Assembly (NCBI GenBank): GCA_964568345.1
Contig: CAZMPG010000025.1
Coordinates: forward strand, 1-18,974
DNA length: 18,974 nt
Direction of reading: 5' to 3'
From: UBA12088 sp964568345
GTDB taxonomy: Bacteria; Patescibacteriota; Minisyncoccia; Phycocordibacterales; UBA12088
The notes beneath the pieces are model-generated. The model did no database searches, was not told where the DNA came from, and saw nothing but the letters and a program-made list of their open reading frames with translations. Of the stretch, positions 1 through 7,212 are shown in pieces; position 1 is the first letter of the stretch; every line of letters begins with the position of its first letter. Made by a program: the position numbers and the translations under genes.

Positions 1-15
1 GGCACACAGCGTCGG

Positions 16-43
16 TTGTGCATTTTTCGCACCGTGCTATACC
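16..43 (+). promoter_or_regulatory. Candidate promoter of the PhoH gene
   Basis: A TTGTGC box (16-21) and a TATACC box (38-43) are separated by 16 bases, about 36 bases before the PhoH start codon. The -10 matches the consensus in four of six positions and the -35 is partial. It is the best sigma70-like pair in the leader, but no transcript evidence is available. Confidence 0.35.
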
Positions 44-79
44 TACCACCGGATACATACACCAGACGGGAGTTGTGAG

Positions 80-1480
80 ATGAGTGAAAAATTGTTCGTG
101 CTTGACACCAATGTGCTGATGCATGACCCTACCGCACTCTTCCGGTTTGAAGAGCATGATATCTTCTTGCCCATGGTGGTCTTGGAAGAGCTTGATAAGC
201 ACAAGAGGGGTGCGGGGGATATCAACCGTAACGTACGGCAGGTGAGCCGGTTCCTTGACCACATCGTGCGGGGCAAAGACCGAGCCGCGATCCAGGGAGG
301 GCTCGAACTCGGACCCGCAGCAATAAACGGCAATGGCAGGATCGCCAACCCAACAGGGAGGCTGTATTTCGAGGTTGAGGTGCTGGATTCCAATACACCA
401 AGCGTGGCGCAAAAGCCAAGTGCGGATACCATCATTCTCGACACTGCCCGCGCATTACAGCGCACACAACCCGACCGCCAGGTGATCATCATCACCAAGG
501 ACATAAACCTCCGCATCAAGGCTGCTGTGTTAGGTGTCGCAACTGAGGACTACTCGAACGACAGTGTCACCGATGACACGGCCCTGTTCCACACCGGTTT
601 TGCGGTACTGCCGCAAGGACTCTGGGAGAATCACGGGGGCTCACTCGAATCATGGAAAAGAGAGGGGCGCACCTTCTACCGCTTCATCTGCCCAGACGTT
701 GAGCAGTGGTACCCGAATCAGTGCCTGTACTTCGACGGAGGCGACGGATTTGAGGGGATTGTGCGCGAGAAACGGTTGGCAACCGACGCCGTGATTGAGC
801 AAACCACCAATTACCGGCAATCAAGGCGCAGTGTGTGGGGTATCACCGCACGCAACCGTGAGCAAAACTTTGCGCTCAACATGCTCATGGACCCCGAAAT
901 CCACTTCGTCACCCTGGTTGGCAATGCGGGAACCGGTAAGACACTGCTCGCGCTCGCAGCCGGCCTCGCCCAGGTCCTCGACCGCAGTCTCTATCGAGAG
1001 ATTGTCATGACACGCGTCACGGTCCCGGTCGGTGAGGATATCGGTTTCCTGCCCGGTACGGAGGAGGAAAAGATGACTCCCTGGATGGGTGCACTCATGG
1101 ACAACCTGGAGGTGCTGACCCCAGACAACGGCAATGGGTGGAATCGTTCGTCGGGAAACGACCTCCTACGGCGCCGCATCCGCATCGCCTCGCTCAACTT
1201 CATGCGCGGGAGGACCTTTCTCAACAGGTATCTCATCCTCGATGAAGCGCAAAACCTCACCGCCAAGCAGATGAAGACGCTCATTTCCCGCGCCGGGCCG
1301 GGAACGAAGGTGGTGTGTCTCGGGAACATCGCCCAGATAGACACCCCATACCTGAGTGAGGCCACGTCCGGTCTCACGTACGTGGTGAATCGCTGCAAGG
1401 GATGGTACCGCAGTGGGCACATCATCCTGCAACAGGGAGAGCGATCGGAACTCGCCGACTTCGCCAACACACATCTGTAG
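80..1480 (+). CDS. phoH: PIN domain-PhoH family ATPase (PhoH2/YlaK type)
   Basis: This is a 466 aa cytoplasmic fusion of an N-terminal PIN nuclease domain and a C-terminal PhoH P-loop ATPase. The PIN part (about residues 4-165) starts with the acidic LDTN motif (D9, N11) and keeps the VVLEELD segment and the later ITKD motif. The ATPase part has a Walker A at 281-288 (GNAGTGKT) and a Walker B at 385-389 (LILDE) followed by AQN, typical of PhoH. Known PIN-PhoH proteins act as RNA helicase/RNases in RNA turnover and are often toxin-antitoxin related; that role is family knowledge and was not shown here. The start is supported by GGGAG at 68-72, seven bases upstream of ATG. Length fits the family. 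It is a single-gene unit on the + strand, closed by the terminator at 1495-1528, and converges with the DUF2914 gene. No antitoxin-like small gene is visible upstream. Confidence 0.93.
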   Translation: MSEKLFVLDTNVLMHDPTALFRFEEHDIFLPMVVLEELDKHKRGAGDINRNVRQVSRFLDHIVRGKDRAAIQGGLELGPAAINGNGRIANPTGRLYFEVEVLDSNTPSVAQKPSADTIILDTARALQRTQPDRQVIIITKDINLRIKAAVLGVATEDYSNDSVTDDTALFHTGFAVLPQGLWENHGGSLESWKREGRTFYRFICPDVEQWYPNQCLYFDGGDGFEGIVREKRLATDAVIEQTTNYRQSRRSVWGITARNREQNFALNMLMDPEIHFVTLVGNAGTGKTLLALAAGLAQVLDRSLYREIVMTRVTVPVGEDIGFLPGTEEEKMTPWMGALMDNLEVLTPDNGNGWNRSSGNDLLRRRIRIASLNFMRGRTFLNRYLILDEAQNLTAKQMKTLISRAGPGTKVVCLGNIAQIDTPYLSEATSGLTYVVNRCKGWYRSGHIILQQGERSELADFANTHL

Positions 1481-1494
1481 CAGGTATCATACTA

Positions 1495-1528
1495 CCCCGC
1501 GCCATTGAGAGCTGGCGCGGGGTTCTTT
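1495..1528 (+). terminator. Intrinsic terminator after phoH
   Basis: A perfect 10 bp stem (CCCCGCGCCA at 1495-1504 with TGGCGCGGGG at 1513-1522) has an 8-base loop and is followed by TTCTTT. It starts 15 bases after the phoH stop. The T-rich tail is only on the + strand side, so it mainly ends phoH, though the hairpin also sits just downstream of the convergent DUF2914 gene. Confidence 0.88.
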
Positions 1529-1540
1529 CGATGGCATAGC

Positions 1541-2620
1541 TCACCGCGTATCGTGCGTCAGCGTGACCGACTCTGCCACCCCCGCCACACTGAAACGCGT
1601 CTCGCCGAGCACCTGCCCGCGCTCCGTCTCGACGACGCAGCGCCATTCTCCCTCAGAGAGGTTGCGCATGATCGTGTAGCCGCGGTACCCGCCATCGCGC
1701 CCGCCCTGTATCGTGAAGGGGATGCGGCTCTCGCGCACCCACACCCCCCGCTCATTCCGGTGGAGCCATGCGTGGTAGATGTCGGTCGTGATGCGGGTTG
1801 GCGCAAAGACGGCACTGAAGCAGTACGCCGCTTCGCCCGGCGCACGGTGGAACATCTCGCTCGTCTGTCGCCACACCTCGTACCACGCGCGTGGCTCGTA
1901 CGTGACGTCGTAGGCTCCCTTGCTCCGCACGACGCTGTGGAAGATACCTATCTCCTTGAGTGCGAGCGGTACCGGCGGCATGATGTTGGTGAGGTAGAGC
2001 GCATGCCACACGATGAAAATGCCGCCTATGGTAAGCGCGAGGTGCTTGACGCTGTGACGGTACACGTCGGGAAAGAGGCGCATGATACCCTGGAGCATGA
2101 GCGAGATAAGGAAGAGGCTCAGGATGCCGCTCGTGAAGAACACGCCGGTCCCCACAGTGCCCACGACGACCGGCACGAGCATCGCGGCGTACGCGAGGAG
2201 CGCGAAGTAAAACATACCGACCTGGAAGACGAGCCGATCGTACCGACGCCGCAAGATCTCGTTGCCCACGAAGAGGACAAGGAGAATGCTGAGGAAGAGC
2301 CAGCTCGTCACCATACTCGCGCTCTTCGTGTAGAAGATGACCGATCCCGAGAGGAGGCCACCTATGGGGAACTGCACGAGTACGGGAAGCCAGGAACGGT
2401 ACCGGCGGAGGCTGCGCGGCGCCCACCGCCCCGTCTCGACCGCGTGAACGAGGAGAATGCCGAGCGCGGCAGAGAGGAGGTAGAGGATGAAGACGGAGTT
2501 GTCGTAGAGGAGGTCGATGCGGGTGAACGTGCTCGCATCGAGGACGAAACCGCACACGAACGAGATCACGGAGATGTGCCGGCGGAACCACGCGACGGTG
2601 CGATGTTCGATGAGCTGCAT
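1541..2620 (-). CDS. DUF2914 family multi-pass membrane protein
   Basis: This is a 359 aa protein with about seven hydrophobic segments (roughly residues 16-32, 42-61, 78-97, 103-120, 131-154, 159-180, 191-215) and a soluble C-terminal domain. The C-terminal stretch, about 280-346 (IYHAWLHRNE, then GEWRCVVETERGQVLGE), matches DUF2914, a family of unknown function common in Parcubacteria. The N-terminal segment GFVLDASTFTRIDLLYDN also resembles those homologues. I chose ATG at 2620. An in-frame GTG at 2686 would add 22 residues, but it lies against the hairpin at 2667-2683 that follows the upstream gene, and the extra residues look unlike a membrane-protein N-terminus. No clear ribosome binding site is seen before 2620. 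It is last in the leftward surface block and ends 60 bases from the convergent phoH. Confidence 0.85.
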   Translation of the reverse strand: MQLIEHRTVAWFRRHISVISFVCGFVLDASTFTRIDLLYDNSVFILYLLSAALGILLVHAVETGRWAPRSLRRYRSWLPVLVQFPIGGLLSGSVIFYTKSASMVTSWLFLSILLVLFVGNEILRRRYDRLVFQVGMFYFALLAYAAMLVPVVVGTVGTGVFFTSGILSLFLISLMLQGIMRLFPDVYRHSVKHLALTIGGIFIVWHALYLTNIMPPVPLALKEIGIFHSVVRSKGAYDVTYEPRAWYEVWRQTSEMFHRAPGEAAYCFSAVFAPTRITTDIYHAWLHRNERGVWVRESRIPFTIQGGRDGGYRGYTIMRNLSEGEWRCVVETERGQVLGETRFSVAGVAESVTLTHDTR

Positions 2621-2666
2621 ACGCGTATCGTACCACGGCAGCGTGTCGAAATGTGTGTACGAAACA

Positions 2667-2683
2667 CCGCGCCCAAGGCGCGG
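2667..2683 (-). terminator. GC-rich hairpin after the 86 aa gene
   Basis: CCGCGCC and GGCGCGG form a perfect 7 bp stem with a 3-base loop. On the - strand it begins 8 bases after the TAA stop at 2692-2694 and is followed by TGTTTCG, a poor T tract. It is probably a weak terminator or an mRNA 3'-end protector. It is also the reason for preferring the start at 2620 for the next gene. Confidence 0.5.
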
Positions 2684-2691
2684 CACTCCCC

Positions 2692-2952
2692 TTAGCAGCT
2701 CGTGGTCCTCGGCGCCGAGGGGTCAAAGGGTATGACCTGGGTGGGTGGCGCGCCCTGGAGGGGACGCCACAAGTAGGACGTTTGAGGAGCGACCTGCACG
2801 GGAGGTTTTCCTGCCTCTCCTGCCGCCCCACCACTGGTGTCCGGGGGTTGCTGAGTATCGAGAACCTCATCACCCCCATAGGCTACTACAAGCAGAAAGC
2901 CGATGATGAGGACACCTGCCATCGGCCCCCATTTCCACGCAATTGAGATCAT
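2692..2952 (-). CDS. Small membrane-anchored hypothetical protein
   Basis: This 86 aa protein has no recognised family. One hydrophobic segment (about residues 9-24, VLIIGFLLVVAYGG) is followed by an outward, proline-, glycine- and glutamine-rich tail with no other domain, ending in a cysteine. The start is clear: ATG at 2952 follows a GGGGGGAGG tract with five bases between, the strongest ribosome binding site in this block. An upstream in-frame start at 2991 would put that site inside the gene. It lies 90 bases after the delta-60 repeat gene and is followed by a hairpin, so it may be transcribed with that block or separately. The low-complexity tail suggests a spacer or anchor. Function unknown. 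Confidence 0.6.
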   Translation of the reverse strand: MISIAWKWGPMAGVLIIGFLLVVAYGGDEVLDTQQPPDTSGGAAGEAGKPPVQVAPQTSYLWRPLQGAPPTQVIPFDPSAPRTTSC

Positions 2953-3042
2953 GTGAACCTCCCCCCTGACGGTATCTGGAACAAAAACCAACCTTTACTG
3001 TGCCTGATATCCCTAAGGAGTGCAAGTGCTGCTCACCTCCAT

Positions 3043-6003
3043 TTACCGTGATTCCATAATAAACCGCATGGTTGCTTGGCCCAGATAACCGGTTGCCCGT
3101 GTCAGCCCAAGGGGGCGCAAAACCTCCGCTGCGTGCGCATCCTGAAATGTACGGAGTGCTGCGCGAGTCTTTGCACCAAAATATAGCGTCTCATGCCCTG
3201 GTGACCCTGGTCCCTCGTGTGCAAGAGGATGCCCGTGTGTATTGAGGAAGACCTGCAACTCACGCACATCTTCACCAAAACTTCCCATACCAAGCTCACG
3301 TGTGAACTTTGGCACTGTTGTGGTGGAAGCACCGGTCGTCTTGCCCTCTTCAAGGCCCCGCACCGCACTCCGCGCATCATCCGCGCGAGACGGTGGGATG
3401 ATGCCAAGTGAAATGAGGAGATCGACAAGCGCGCGCAGCGATTGTGGGCTTCCCCGTACGGGCTGCGTAAACGCCCGAGGTGCGTGGTGGGGTCTCACTC
3501 CTACGTCACAATTGTGACAGGGGCCGCCACCCTCCAAATCAGGGGTACTCCCGGCACTACCCAGCACCTCCTGTTCACTACCACCGGTGGTCGTGTTCCC
3601 CTCCCCATCGGTTGCCCGTAGGTAGGCAGCATGTCCCTCAGCCAGAACACCCGTCGGGCATGTAAACGCCTCCACCGCTTCATCAAACACACCGTCCGCC
3701 GCAGTGCACGAAGTCCAGGCCCCCCCAACCCCATCGATTTGGAACGACACCATGGCAACCACACCCGCCGCATCGGTCGCCACACCCGTCACCGACGAAC
3801 CGCCGTGATAGGCATCCGTGACGATTGTCGGGGGAGTGCTGTCGCCCGACCACTGAACGACATTACGATTGCCATCGGGAGCGGTGAACGACCCGCCGGC
3901 AGCAACACGTCCTGGGTAGGTTGCAAGCGCATATACCGAACCTGCCAGAAGAGGGTTAGCAAACGCGGTGTCAAGGAAACCGGTACTGGTTGCCACGCGC
4001 GCCATAGCGAAGCTACTCGTCGTCCCCACGGTAGTAAACATGCCACCCAGGTAGAGACCTGTCGTATCCATTGCCAGACTATGAACATCGCCATCTGTAT
4101 CGGGATCGAAATCGGGATCTGCGCTGCCGGTGGTGGGAGATATGCGCGCAATGAAGTCACGGCCCGAACCGCCGATCGTATGGAACGATCCCCCAACATA
4201 CAGCAACCCATCCGCCACGAGGAGATTGAACGGGTCACCGTCTGGGTCTGCGTCAAACCCAGCATCTGCAACCCCCGTCGTGGTCGCCAGCTTTGCAAGG
4301 TGCGGACGCATAAGACCACCAATCGTATTAAATGCACCGCCCGCGTACAAGCTGCCGCCATAGAGAACGAGTGACGACACCGCGTGACTCGCGTCTGGGT
4401 CAAAAGTAAGATCGAGCGTGCCGGTATTTCGATCGAGCTTTGCCGCTCTGTTCCTCGCCTGTCCCTGCACCGACATAAACGTTCCGGCAATGTAGAGGTT
4501 GGTACTGTCACACGCGATATCCTCAACGGTACCGGGGATTATTCCAGCATCAAAACCAGGCACAACCGCCCCTGTGTCGGCATCAAGTCGTGCGACTCGA
4601 AATCGCGTCGTGCCATGCAGGTCGTCAAACGCACCTGCTACAAAAAGAGTGCCGTCGCAGAATAGGATTTGCTGTACACTGCCGTTCGGTACCGGATCGA
4701 ATCCGGCAACCCCTTCACCTGTTGTTGCATCGAGTTTTGCGAGGTAGGGACGATATAACCCGTTTGCGATACTGAACGCCCCACCCACAAAAAGGCTAGT
4801 ACCGTCACGTGCAAGCGCATGTACCGCTCCAGCAGCGAGCACATCGAATGATGTGTCGGTACTACCGGTCGCGGTAGAGACGCGAGCAACGCCGGGGAGT
4901 ACTGCGCCGTCCACCGTTTGGAACTCCCCGCCAAGGTAAAGGTATCCGCCTTCCACAAGGATGGTGAGTACCTGTGGTGTATCAAGTGGATTCGGATCGA
5001 ACGTAAGGTCTTCGGTACCGTCTACTACCGCGTACCGCGCAACGCCAGCAAGTCCACCGAGGTATACGTACCCACCATCTACCGCCACACCGCGCACCGC
5101 GTTCCCCGGATCCACGACAAATGACCCCGAGACTGCACCATCCGCCGTGGCGATACGCGCAACGTAGTTTCTTGGTTGTCCCCCGACGGACCAGAAATCT
5201 CCCCCAATGTAGAGGTCTGTCCCCGATACAATGACCGAACGTACTGCGTCAGTCGTATTCGCGACAAAGCCGGAGTCGGCAAGACCTGTTTCCTTTGAAA
5301 GTTTCGCGAGATTCGCCCGCGCCTCACTGCCAGCTTGCGAAAAACTACCTCCCACGTAGAGCGCTGTGCCGTCGCTCGCAAGCGCATACACAGTACCGTC
5401 AATGTTCGCACTAAACCCGGGGTCAACAACGCCCGTTGACGTTGCGACCAGTGCGAGAAATGTTTGACCGACGCCGCCCACGGTTGAAAATTCGCCACCA
5501 ATCACGAGTCCGTTCGAAAGGAGGGTGAGAGCCCGCACCGTACCATCCGGCGCTGGGTCGAAACCCGGGTCGACCGTTTTGTCGGACAAGAGGTGTACGA
5601 GATTCGTCCTTGCCACACCCCCAACGGTGCTGAAGCTTCCACCGACATACCACCCCCCCACACCGTCAGAGACTACGGCTTCGACATACCCCGCGATCGC
5701 CGGCCACACGGGGTCGCGATCGCCATCGGTCGCATCAACCACGATGCCACTCCCCGTATACGGACCCACATAACGAAAGCCACCACCAACGTAGATGTTC
5801 CCTTCCCCATCGTACGCCACGGCGCCCACTCCATCATCAGTACTCCATACATGCTCATCAAGCGAGTACGAGGCATGTGCTTCATGGTGCCACACCTTTC
5901 CCGCACCGACGACACTGAAAAGGCTCATGAGTACGGCACACAAGTACCGTGAGGCTCGGTACATATGCACACCGGAGGCGCCGTGTACCTTCATGTGTGT
6001 CAT
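3043..6003 (-). CDS. Secreted delta-60 repeat (DUF5122) beta-propeller-like protein with C-terminal wall-binding module
   Basis: The 986 aa product is a predicted surface protein. It has an N-terminal signal segment (about 14-44), then about fourteen repeats of roughly 50 residues (about 55-735). Each carries a core like LYVGGSF and a following LAKLDATTG-type strand, the pattern of delta-60/DUF5122 repeats. An Ig-like region follows (about 745-835). The C-terminus holds a short helix motif (about 855-887, VDLLISLGIIPPSRADDA) and a peptidoglycan-binding-1-like domain (about 902-986) with the usual LGMGSFGEDVRELQVFL start and FGAKTRAALRTFQ. The ATG at 6003 overlaps the TGA of the upstream gene (ATGA), which suggests coupled translation. 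Starts at 5994 or 5964 are possible, and none has a good ribosome binding site. The role is inferred: a wall-attached extracellular propeller, perhaps for adhesion or ligand binding. Confidence 0.85.
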   Translation of the reverse strand: MTHMKVHGASGVHMYRASRYLCAVLMSLFSVVGAGKVWHHEAHASYSLDEHVWSTDDGVGAVAYDGEGNIYVGGGFRYVGPYTGSGIVVDATDGDRDPVWPAIAGYVEAVVSDGVGGWYVGGSFSTVGGVARTNLVHLLSDKTVDPGFDPAPDGTVRALTLLSNGLVIGGEFSTVGGVGQTFLALVATSTGVVDPGFSANIDGTVYALASDGTALYVGGSFSQAGSEARANLAKLSKETGLADSGFVANTTDAVRSVIVSGTDLYIGGDFWSVGGQPRNYVARIATADGAVSGSFVVDPGNAVRGVAVDGGYVYLGGLAGVARYAVVDGTEDLTFDPNPLDTPQVLTILVEGGYLYLGGEFQTVDGAVLPGVARVSTATGSTDTSFDVLAAGAVHALARDGTSLFVGGAFSIANGLYRPYLAKLDATTGEGVAGFDPVPNGSVQQILFCDGTLFVAGAFDDLHGTTRFRVARLDADTGAVVPGFDAGIIPGTVEDIACDSTNLYIAGTFMSVQGQARNRAAKLDRNTGTLDLTFDPDASHAVSSLVLYGGSLYAGGAFNTIGGLMRPHLAKLATTTGVADAGFDADPDGDPFNLLVADGLLYVGGSFHTIGGSGRDFIARISPTTGSADPDFDPDTDGDVHSLAMDTTGLYLGGMFTTVGTTSSFAMARVATSTGFLDTAFANPLLAGSVYALATYPGRVAAGGSFTAPDGNRNVVQWSGDSTPPTIVTDAYHGGSSVTGVATDAAGVVAMVSFQIDGVGGAWTSCTAADGVFDEAVEAFTCPTGVLAEGHAAYLRATDGEGNTTTGGSEQEVLGSAGSTPDLEGGGPCHNCDVGVRPHHAPRAFTQPVRGSPQSLRALVDLLISLGIIPPSRADDARSAVRGLEEGKTTGASTTTVPKFTRELGMGSFGEDVRELQVFLNTHGHPLAHEGPGSPGHETLYFGAKTRAALRTFQDAHAAEVLRPLGLTRATGYLGQATMRFIMESR

Positions 6004-7202
6004 GTGGGTGTGTCTTGGTCCTTCGTCGAAGCTACATCACCAAGACGCTGACCACCGCGTACTGCACTCGCGAAGAGCCCGATGATGACGAGCGCTGCCA
6101 TACCCATACCTGCCCAGGGAACCCACGGGTTTCGCTCGGTGAAGCGGCTCTCCGTAGCGTCGCACGCATCGCCCACCCCATCGCGGTCGGTGTCGCGCTG
6201 GTTGCGGTTCGGGAGCGTTGGGCAGTTGTCGGACGCGGTAACGACACCGTCGTGATCGAAGTCATCGCACGCATCGCCCACCTTGTTCCCATCCACGTCA
6301 CGCTGGTCCTGGTTTGCAATCTGTACGCAGTTGTCTCGCTCGTCCGGTACCCCGTCGCCGTCGCTATCCGCAGGGACGTAGCCCGGGTTTGAGCGCGGTG
6401 GCGCTATTGCTTCGACGGTGCGTGCGTGAATCCGATCTATCGAGAAGTCTCCCGCCACAGTGCCGTACGGGCGATCAGGATCAAGGTAGACGGTGTACCG
6501 CTCTCCCGGCTGAGCAATGAGGTACACGCGATCCTCCTCCCCACCGGGCGCCACCTGCTGCGAGAATTGGGCGCCGGAGAGGCGCACCGGCTGCACGTAC
6601 TCGAGGTCGACCGAGAAATCATCGCCCGTCGCTTCGGGGAAGGTGACACTCGTGCCGGTAAGCTCCCGACGAGCCACGAGGGTCGTGGTGCCCACAGCAA
6701 CGCGAACGTACGTAGGGAGTGCGCTATAGGGCGCGAGCATAAGCCGAAACGCCGACGTCGTGATCGGTCCCGCAAAGGTAAACCGAAGCTGTGCGCGGTT
6801 GGGCGCTCCCTCCACAAACGGCAGATCGATGGTGGTCTCGGGGTTGGTGTCCGTAAGCTCAAACGCCGGAATCGGCGCCGACGGCCCGCCCTCGAGGACT
6901 GCGGTTACCGGTGTCTCATGCGCGACGCGGAAGGACTCGACAACCGCCGATGTGAATGCGCCCGTCCCCTGCTGCGCCACTGCGCCATCGCTCACGGGAG
7001 ACATGCCCCGCACCGGTACCACGATGAGGGTTGGTACTACGAGCCCCTCCGGGGCGACTTCGAGGACGTACCGAAATACGCGGGTGTCTACCTGCTCCCG
7101 CGGCGCCCACGAGGGGCGCGCGCCCTGTGGACTCTGTGCATGCAGAGTGCTAGCAAGGAGCACGGCGGCGAATGCGAACAGGGTGATGAGGTGTCGGTGC
7201 AT
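6000..7202 (-). CDS. Type I membrane protein with thrombospondin type 3 repeats
   Basis: This is a 400 aa protein. Residues 1-22 form a signal peptide (cleavage near LHAQ). Residues 30-275 are a beta-rich extracellular region without a family I can name. Residues 279-349 are calcium-binding thrombospondin type 3 repeats (DSDGDGVPDERDNC, DFDHDGVVTASDNC, DTDRDGVGDACD). One membrane helix follows at about 361-382, with a short cytoplasmic tail. I chose ATG at 7202, where the signal peptide begins and which clears the upstream stop by 10 bases. The longer frame from 7271 overlaps the upstream gene and adds an arginine-rich stretch. The TGA stop overlaps the next ATG by four bases. It sits directly after a DUF2339 gene. 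In other bacteria DUF2339 is often paired with a secreted, single-helix DUF3999 protein, so it may fill that partner role (inference). Confidence 0.8.
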   Translation of the reverse strand: MHRHLITLFAFAAVLLASTLHAQSPQGARPSWAPREQVDTRVFRYVLEVAPEGLVVPTLIVVPVRGMSPVSDGAVAQQGTGAFTSAVVESFRVAHETPVTAVLEGGPSAPIPAFELTDTNPETTIDLPFVEGAPNRAQLRFTFAGPITTSAFRLMLAPYSALPTYVRVAVGTTTLVARRELTGTSVTFPEATGDDFSVDLEYVQPVRLSGAQFSQQVAPGGEEDRVYLIAQPGERYTVYLDPDRPYGTVAGDFSIDRIHARTVEAIAPPRSNPGYVPADSDGDGVPDERDNCVQIANQDQRDVDGNKVGDACDDFDHDGVVTASDNCPTLPNRNQRDTDRDGVGDACDATESRFTERNPWVPWAGMGMAALVIIGLFASAVRGGQRLGDVASTKDQDTPT

Positions 7203-7212
7203 ACGTGTGTCG

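Noticed and set aside
2621..2686. GTG start at 2686 for the DUF2914 gene
   Set aside because: It would place the start against the hairpin after the previous gene. The extra 22 residues do not resemble DUF2914 N-termini.
1505..2695. 396-codon open frame on the + strand
   Set aside because: It is antisense to the DUF2914 gene, extremely rich in Glu, Arg, His and Asp in the way shadows of GC-rich genes are, and has no recognisable domain.
1752..2879. 375-codon open frame on the - strand
   Set aside because: It overlaps the DUF2914 and 86 aa genes in another frame, is Arg/Pro/His-rich and lacks the membrane pattern of the real frames.
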